From: Symsagittifera roscoffensis
Lineage: Eukaryota; Xenacoelomorpha; Acoela; Convolutidae
Length of the DNA: 64,000 nucleotides
Direction: 5' to 3'
NCBI RefSeq assembly: GCF_963678635.1
Contig: NC_087065.1
Span: 35,021,807 to 35,085,806, forward strand
Positions 1-9,600 of this stretch are shown piece after piece (position 1 is the stretch's first letter; the number at the start of each line of letters is the position of its first letter). Under the pieces are notes generated by a model, which was not told the DNA's origin, did no database searches, and saw only the letters and a program-made list of their open reading frames with translations. The position numbers and the translations under genes are program-made.

Positions 1-446
1 TCGTGCGCACATTTAACTCTCTTTTTTCATTCTTGTATCAAGAAACTTTACAATTTTTAAGACACTTCACAGGTAATTTCGATTAAATCACAAGTAAGTT
101 CTCCTCCTGGGATGAAATTTTAGCCTCTTATATTTCACAAAATTTATAGTATAATTTATCTCATGGTATAATTACAATGGACCTTTAGTTACAGCTTGCA
201 TAGGTTATTTTTGTACTGGGAAGAAAATTTTCGCCATGATATAGAATAATTTTAGCACATGCAGTCAAGATAGTCAATCGGCGAAGTGACTTCACTTCTT
301 ATTATTACCCTGAAAGTGACTTCACGAATTATCAATATTGTTGGTGTGAATCAAATCAGCAGAAAAATAGCTTGGCATCATACTCAACTTCGTCTAATTT
401 GATAGGCGGATTTTTGAACTTGGAGTTACTGTTGTTATTGTTGCAG
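1..446. other. Presumed intron of the PKA-R gene
   Basis: AT-rich and without supported coding sequence. It ends in a pyrimidine-rich stretch and AG acceptor before the pseudosubstrate exon. A short direct repeat, AAGTGACTTCAC, occurs near 285 and again near 315. Confidence 0.5.
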
Positions 447-625
447 CCTCTTATAAAACGATGTCTCCAAAAAAGGAAAAGAAGTCGAGTGGCAAGTCCC
501 CCCGACCGGATTCGTCTGCATCCGACATGGAGTTGTCCCCCCGTCTGCAGCAGGGCAGTCTCAGGAGGGGAGGAGTGTCCTCAGAAGCGGTCACTGAGGA
601 CGACATTGCAAAATTCGAGAAGAAG
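447..625 (+). CDS. PKA-R exon with pseudosubstrate site
   Basis: The acceptor is ...TTGTTGCAG ending at 446 and the donor is AAG|GTAAAA. Residues 1-55 count from the ATG at 461. The 14 bases before that ATG are open in frame, so the ATG may be an internal methionine rather than the start. The exon holds the basic, serine-rich linker and RRGGVS. Confidence 0.85.
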
Positions 626-3600
626 GTAAAAAGATCAGGACTTCGTTAAAATATGAAGTTGTTACAAGTCATCATTCCACAGCATTACCCCCCCCCCCCA
701 ACTCCACCACCACGCAATGAGAAACCACCCGGGCCTACCTCCATAAACCGAAAATGCTTATCTTACATTTCCCCACACCGAAAATGCCTATCATACAATT
801 GCCGGCTCTTCCCCCCCCCACCTCACTTGAGCATCAACTTTATGGTGTAACGCGTGGTTTTATTAAGTTAATTATGATGACCAAATATGTTTGCATGGCC
901 TAATTAGTCTGCGTGTCAATTTTCATGACAATCGGATAAAGTGAACAATAACCTCAAATAAAAAAAATTGCACGTGGGGGGAGGGGGAAGGAAAAAGAGC
1001 CTTATTGCCTGCATCAAATGTATGGAAAATTGCCGTTCAGAGATTGCACGTCTTATGGGGTAAGTTAAAACGCTAATTGAGCCTCATTTGAGTTTTCAAA
1101 AAATGCTTATCTTACAATTTCCATATATGAAAAAATGCTTGTCGTACAATTTCCATATAAGAAAAAATGCTTATCGGCTTTTTTTCCTTTTCCCACCACC
1201 TGCAAATTCTTACATGTAAATTTATTGACCACATTGTTCGATTGTTACAGACTAATAAGGCCACCACAAACATATTTGGTCTTCATACTCAACCTCGTAA
1301 AACCACTCGTTACACTAATATATTGAAGGAAAAGGAAAGGAAAAAGAGCCTGCTTATCTTACAATTTCCATATATGAAAAAATGCTTATCTTACAATTTC
1401 CATATATGAAAAAATGTTTATCCTACAATTTCCATATATGAAAAAAGGTTTATCCTACATTTTCAATATAGGAAAAAATGCTTGTTCTAGAGTTTTTGTG
1501 CAGTTTTCTGAGTCTATGAAACTGTAGGAAATTGTAGGATAAGCATTTTTTCATATATGGAAATTGTAGGATAAGCATTTTTGATCAACCCGGGCAATCA
1601 CAAAATGATAAGTTTTGCGTCTATTAACGCAAGATATGAATTAATTAACGGTTCCTTTTCCTTTTTTCCTCCACTTCACATAAGCCATCAATTCTTCGGG
1701 AGTCTTTTCCACTCACTGACCTCACATTTGAATTTCAGTATTGAAAAACTAATTTTACGTTGTCAGAGTGTAACGAAATTTGACATGGTGAAAAAAGTAA
1801 CTATTGTGAAAACAGTTGTTCTTCATACTGTTCTTCGTAACATCACGCGGTCAGCCATAATAACACGTAAGATAATTGAAACATTGGAAAATTTAAATTG
1901 GGGAGAATTGTTAAAGAGTCTTTTTCGGAACATTCCGACAATGCAAACCAAAAAATTACTTATATTTTTTCGCATGGTGGAAAAAAAAGGACAAAGAGCC
2001 CATTGTGCTAACAATCAATTTTTAATGATTTTGAAGCCGGATTATTTCATGCATTCAGTCTTAATAACATGTAAGGCCATTTCAAAAATTGAAAAACTTG
2101 ATATGTTGGGGGGGGGGGGAAATTGGGCTCTTTCCACTCCCCCCATTTTTAATTTTCAATTTTCGCAATTATCTTACGTGTTATTAAGGCTGAATGCGTG
2201 ATGTTTTGAAGTGAGAACAAAAGTGTTCAGAATAGTTAAGTTGTTCATCATGCAAAGTTTCATTACATTGTGACAATGTAATAGTAGCTTTTAAAAATTG
2301 GGCTCTTTTCCAGTTTTCCCCCCTTTCAAATTCAATTTTGAAAAGTCTATCTAACGTTGTCACAATGCAATGATTTGTTCTTCATACTTTACAGCGTAAC
2401 ATCACGCATTTAGTCGCAAAAACACGTAAAACAAATATAAAACTCGGTATTATGAAAGGGGGGACTGGAAAAGAGCCAAAAGTTGAAAATCAAATGAGGG
2501 GGAGGGAGGTGGAAAAGAGTAGAAAATTCGAACAGTCTCAAAAATCGGATTGGCTCTTTTGAATCTCCTCTCACTATTGTTTGTTTATCTTAAGCTAGCA
2601 AAAAGGTAGTGTTTTACTACGAACATACATTTTTCTAACTTTACTTGCAAATAAATAAGTTCATTGAAACTAGAAAATGTTCACATGTTTGATGGCGCAT
2701 TTGCTAAAATCACAATCTAGCATTGAAAAATTGGGCTCATTTCTATTTCCTTTCTCAAAATACCGAGTTTTATGTTTGTTTTATGTGTTATTATGGCTAA
2801 ATGCCCTGATGTTACGCTGTAAAGTGTGAAGAAAAAAAATCTGTTCACAGTTGTCGATTTGTTCACTACGCCAAATTTCTTTGCATTATGACAACGTTGA
2901 ATAATTTTTTCAAAATTGAACTTGAAATCGGGGGGGGGGGGGGGAACTGGCAATGAGTCGAAAATTGATAGCATCTATTCTGTGCTTTATTTGTGGCTGA
3001 GTGGTTGGTGAGTGAGATTTATAATCTCTAGCCCATAGTAGGCTCGTAGATCGAATCCGAGAGTCGTTGGGTGAGCAGAAAATAAATTTTTAAACAGTCA
3101 GAATCGAGATGAGAAAGCAAGCCTACAACAATAATAATTCTTAATTGATGATTTTTTCCTTGTCTCGCTTTTGAGTGGTTGACAAAGTAGTTATCTGCTT
3201 ACTGACGAGTATGAATACGCGGTTGTCTAAATACTGCTACATAGCCGAAAAACATAATTAAGAAGGGAAACTCTCGTATAATGGTAACAAGACTGCTAGT
3301 ATGCCAGTGCAAAACCCTGAATTTTCCGACTGCCCCGTAATCAATATCAAATAGTTTTTTGTGAAAAGAAAATTTTGAAAAACTATAAATTTTGGACAAA
3401 ATCAAAAATTAAGTAAAAAATTTGGTTCGTAAGAACTTAATACGACCGATTAGCCAGCCTGAGTTCAAATTGGAACGATTTTTTGTGCGATATAATACGC
3501 CACGCATAAATAATTTGCGTTACGCTTTCAGTGTTATGAATAAAAGCTGCAAAACGCGCATAAACTAGTCCACACATTGTCAAATTGGCAATTTTCAAAC

Positions 3601-6600
3601 TCCCGTAAATCAAACGCCGAAAATTGATCAAATAAAAAAACCACCCCAAGCAAAAACTTTCCGTTTTCTTCGAAATTTGGAACAATAACTACACAAAGAA
3701 GTAAAAAAAAAGAAATCGAGGAAAATTGTTAGCTGTATTTCCAATTTCCCCCGCATTTAATTATTGGGGTGAACAAGTTTATTCACATAATTAGTTAGTT
3801 CAACATGCAAAATTTTATTGAACATGAAAACTTATCGAGATCGGTCTAAGAGGAATTGTGAGAATAACTTCGCTTATTTTTCAAGCAAACGCGTGTGTTA
3901 TATTAGGAATCCACTCATAAAGACTTTTCTAACTCATATTTTTGCCACTCTCTAAAAACTGCCAAACTTAGTGTATGGATTGCTGAAGCTTGGCAATTAG
4001 CAAAAAGTATTTTAGTGGCTGGCATTTGAATGAACGAATTCAACTGTACTCGAGGGCTTAATAACAAACATTGTTGGATGTGTTTTTTTTTTGTTTCCAT
4101 ATTTCATTTTATTCATTTTCCTCGTTCTTTCTTCTGCGACAGACGGGAGCATCAACTTTATACTAAACAAATTTTATAGAGTGGTTTAGCATAATTGTTG
4201 TGATAAACTTATTAAGTAGTTTTACATACTCCTTGAAACACGATGTTGCTACAGCTATTGGGTAAGAGAAATGCGAAATTGGTCTCATGGTGCGTGTGTT
4301 TTACTGTCTTCTACAATTTTGCATGGATGGGCAAAATCAAAAATTGTCTTTGGGTTTGTGACAACTCTTTTCAAACACGAAGCTAAGTTGTTTACCATGT
4401 TCAGCCAGGCTATTTATCTTGTTGACAACATGAATTGTACATGAAATCTACCTAAAATACTAAATTATATTGCAAACACACTATCAAATCAAAGAAAATA
4501 TAATAAAAGCATTCAATGACAACTTCATATTGCAAAGTATTAACTACTGGCACGGTAAACACTATGATACAAGTTGAAAAATCGGTCAATCTGAAACACT
4601 TTGAATTGAACGGAGTCCCAGAATTGGGTAACAACTTCAGGGATACTCGCGTCGAATTCGACGCCAACGTACTTAAGGTAATCATGCAGCAGTTGGGCAT
4701 AAAACTTAAAAAAAATAAGATCACATCAGTTCAAAGACTTAGGAGGTCTTGCACAGCCATAGATGAACGCGGCAAACGCCGCCCATTATTTATTCCGACG
4801 AATAGTTCTCACTTTATGGATCGTTGTTACACCAGGGGCAACGGTCTGAAGGACCTTCGCTTTCCTGTTTACATTTAAAATTTTCAGGTTCCGACTGGGA
4901 GATCGAAAAAAAACCTCTTGCCAAAACATACAAAATGATTAACGCGGAAGGAAAGAAGAAAAAAGATTTCCAAAATAAACAACCACAGCTGTTTCATAAA
5001 AGTCATGCCGCCAATATTGAACTTGCACCTTGACTAGGAAACATAATTAGCATACTTCTGAAATTCCAATCACTTTGCATCCAAGATAAACGACAAAATC
5101 TCATCCAGTCATTAATTATCAACAACATTTATATCGTTTTTCTTACCGCCACTTGGTTATTCAACGAAATGTTGAGTTCAAGTTTTCTCTGAGATATTCC
5201 TACCAAATTGAATCAAAACGTGACAGAAGTTAGGATGAACATGGCGGAGTTTTAACTATATCGGAGAATTGATTTATTTTTGGTGACCTTTCTATTCCCG
5301 ACTTTAGATTCTCTGTCGCATGTGTAATATCATCAACTGTTCTTTTCTTAATCTACAATCCGTATTATAATTCCCGTTCTCACGAATCAAAATATTACCA
5401 TTACGGCATGTCCTACAGCTGAACATCACTCTTTTAAAACGTATACTACATCTTACAGCTAAGGATCGTATTTAGAGATTTTCATTTTGGGCAATTTCAA
5501 CCAAACTGGTACAATTTGGCAAAAAAATGGAACAACAGTATTGAACGATTTTTTAGTTATGATCGAAGAATCTGGCCTGAATGAGTTCAGAAATGCCCAA
5601 CTCAAAGGAAAACTGCTTTGATATTAATTCTGGCACGGTTGATTCTATTCCATTTAGTATCCCAAACAATTGCTTGTCGGATAAATTTCCTGTCAATGTT
5701 CAAATTGAAAGTTGTCCTTCCATCAAGCCTGTCATTAATATTGATACTATTTCAAAATCAACTTTCTCCAAGGAACTATTTGATACAAACCTAGAGAATT
5801 TAGAGCACTCTTTCAGTAACCCAACAATCCCTAATTTTTCTTCTTATAAGTATCCACTATTTAACGCAGCTCTGATAGCCTCTTTGAAAGGTAAGCGCCA
5901 AAAACGTTCAATAGGGACACTTTGATATTCCTCTTACATAAACCATCTCATATATTTGCGTGCTTCAAAGGAGAGAAAACTTAAAGAACATCAGAAATTA
6001 AATGTATCTCATAAGCAATTGATCATCAATTCTGATCTGATTGACTCTATTGATATTGATAAAAATATTTACGTAGAAAGTTTTAATACTCAAAACACAA
6101 ACCATTGTTTCCAGTATATTCGATCACTGCCTCAAAACTGCCTTGACAATGAACTTCTTTGTTTATCTATCTATTTTGATATTAAAAAGCATTTGATTCG
6201 GTGCCCCATCATTTACTATTGGCAAAACTTTGTGGGCTTGGCTTTGATTTGGATTTTACTAAACTGTTTTTTATCTTACCTTGATGATAGACGCAATGCC
6301 TTAAGTTGGATAGTTTTCTATCTGATGTTATAAAAAAAACCTCAGGGTTAGCGTGCTGAGTCCCCTATTTTTCTTGTTTTTCATAGACGATCTCCCCGAC
6401 AAAATTGTTCAGAGTGTTCACTTTTTCTTCTGCGACGACTTAAAGTTCGACACCTGAAAATAAACAACATGATATTGACACGCCTTCCGAATGGGCTCAT
6501 TTGAATGGACTTTGTTTCATTGGATTATGACATTTCTAAAACATTAGGCTCTTTATCGTAAATGGGAGAAGCTGCGTTTTTGATGAAGTTTGCCTCTATG

Positions 6601-9600
6601 TTTCAAATAAAATCTCTGCTAGTTTAACCGATACCAACAAGTGTTTCAATGGCGACCGGCTTGAAAAAGTACGTGATTTTATGTTGGCGATAGTTGATGC
6701 AAGATTTTTGCGGGACGTTTTCAAAGAAATTAAATATGCGGTCAACAAACGTACAGGTGATAATACCCTTTTAAAACTTATTTAATAACATTTTATGTTT
6801 CAAACAATGTCATCGCTGTTTGTTAAAAATTTCTGCTCGTCGCTTAACTTGAGTGTTAATAGCCAAAAAAATCAAGTCAATTATTCTCAAAACTGCAAAA
6901 ACATATTTCTAGACATTTGTTTCGAGATTCCCAAGCACGAATAAAAGCGGTCTTTTTTCAACTACACTCATCAAAATTTTGAAGTTGTTTTACTGTTTAT
7001 TTTAGCTAAACGTGTGATGTTACGATGTATAAAGAAAAAATCTACACAATTTTAAGAATTTCCACATTGCGAAGTTTCTTTGAATTACGACAGTTTTAAA
7101 AATGAAATTGAAAGTGGCGAAATAGTTAAAGAGCCGAAAAGATCCCGAACTCGTTCTGGAGTATCTAAAACCCGCGTCCTATGTCAAACTTTGAATGGTC
7201 GGAACAATTATCAAAATTCTGAGACCACGAAACTTTTATTAGGCTATTGATGAGTACTTTGCTTCTTTTCCACCCCAACCCCAGATTTGAAATTCAAATT
7301 AGAAAAACTTATTTGACGCTGTCATAATGCAATGAAATTGTGCAAGGCGAAAAAACAGTATTGTTTAAAAAATTTTTCTTCATACTTTATGTCATAAAAC
7401 TAATCTTTTAGCCGTAGTAACACGTACAAGAAATTGAAAAATTGAAATTGAGAAAGTGAAATAGAGCCGAAATTTATGTTTTATTTATTTCATTTTTTCG
7501 TGGATGTCGGACTGAAGTACTATCCCAGTTTGACCTCCACACACTGAAAATGCTTATCATACAATTCCTTACATCAAGTGTATAGAAAAATGCTTGTAAT
7601 AAATTTGAAAAAATGGTTGAAAAAAGATATAAACTCAATTCTACTGCTGTTTGATTAAAAAAAACAGTGGTGATGAAAAAATTGAGGTTTTTTTTTGAAA
7701 AAAAAATGCTTATCATACATTTCTCGTATATCGAATTTTATGACTAACATTTTTTTAATCGCGACACCCCAATTTTTTTCCAAGTAATTTTGAAATTGCC
7801 CCAAAAATTTTTTTGGTTTTTTCCAGCCGCAAATAGATTTTTGTACTCAAACAAACATTTTCAAAAAAAATTTGCATGCAAAATTAATTTTTTTTTGTGC
7901 AGAATGTAGTCCTGGATATAATAATGTAAGAGTTTTTTTCTTTTTTGCTCAAAAACTTTTTTCAAAAACGCTGAAAGCTCCGTTTTTTTTCTGTGGCATG
8001 GTCATGTATGCCTTGATCAATGTCTGATCGGTGAAAAATCTAAAATTTTAAAAATCATCATCGTTAAAAAACTTTGCCAACATTTAAAAATTTGTCACTT
8101 TCGTGATTTAATTTGTGAAGGACAGCCCTAAGACAATTCAGGTACTTTATAAATGCAAAACCAGTCCAACCTTTGGTGCTTTGAATGAGCCAAGGTGCTT
8201 GTCACTTGCGTTCCGTTACAAATAGAACCCGAAATTTTGCAGAATTTTTTTTTAGAAAAAAAACAACTTTTTCGTTCTTGGAAAAGTTTTTAACATACAA
8301 TTTTGATATACGGAAAAATTCTTATCTTAGAGATTTCATACAATTTTCTGTAAGAAGGAAATGTATGAAATTGTATGGTACGAAGTTTTTCATATATGGA
8401 AATTGTATGATAAGAAGTTTTGGTCAACCCGGGATATTTACTTCAGTTGATAATTTAATTTCGACACGCTAGTTATAAAATGTCCCATTCTCCCTCTATA
8501 AGCGCGTGATTAGTTATTTTGGTGGCTGTGCTATTCTAGGTGTTTCCGAAGAGTGCTGAGGAGAAAAAGGCGTTGAACAAGGCCCTGGACAACAACATCC
8601 TGTTCAAGTACCTGGATGAGTCCACCAGGAGTGATGTGTTCGACTGCATGGAGCCCAACACATTCCCCGAGGGAGAGGAGATCATCACACAGGGTCAGTT
8701 ATTGTTATCCCAATTTGTCGCCTTACTGTCTCAGAATTGTTCATTTGAGGTGCATTACAAAACGAGATGTAATTATAGCCTTTTATCTTCATAAAAAATC
8801 CCGCGACAATTTGGGTATCAAAAAATCAACTTTTGTACATGATCGCAATAAGACTTTTTCCGACCAGCAAAATAATGATTTTTCGGAGCCCAATTAGTCG
8901 TACGAGAGTCTCACGAGGGAAAAATTTAATTTGCATTGATTTTTCAATGCACAATAATTGCAAATTGTGATTCTTTTAGGTGACGATGGAGACTATTTCT
9001 ACCTCATTCATAGAGGAAACGTTGATGTAAGTATTCATATATGTAAATGAACTAACAGCAAGCTTGGTGATCATAAGCAAATTGCATATTTGCTCTGAGT
9101 CCATACTTAAAAAAGTTTGATCGATATTTCGATCTTCCATTTTTCAACTGGATTATCCTGAAAGTTTTCATGAGTCGTTTTTTGGCATCTTGAAGTTAAG
9201 GAAGCAATTGGGACAAAAATTTGGTTTTATAAAGGTTGGCTTTCACTTTTTATAGCTCTTTTTTCAACGTTGTCTGGCGAACTCATTTTTAGTCATGCCA
9301 AAAGTTAATCATCGATTATCACAAGAAAGTAGTTGACATCTAAAATTTTATGCAATCAAGTCATAGATTTTGCTAAAAATATCTGGAAAAAGGAAAAATT
9401 GGAGCATAAAGTTCTCAGAATCAAGAAGTTGAAAAAATTAAAATACAAAATGTTTTTAGCTAGCAGTTCTGATCATTTTGATAGCTATAGGCTGTAACCC
9501 GTAAGGTAACTTTGTGCAAGGTGTATGTGAACAAGAAAAAAGTGAGCACCCTGAGTGAGGGGGGCTACTTCGGGGAGTTGGCTCTAATCTACGGAACCCC

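Noticed and set aside
1581-2201. 206-codon plus-strand ORF in intron 1
   Set aside because: It runs through two inverted-repeat elements and a G-run, and shows no domain; it is an accident of low stop density.
5581-6333. Independent genes of 114 and 125 codons
   Set aside because: Their content fits pieces of the decayed LINE ORF2 (for example SIYFDIKK), so they are not separate genes.
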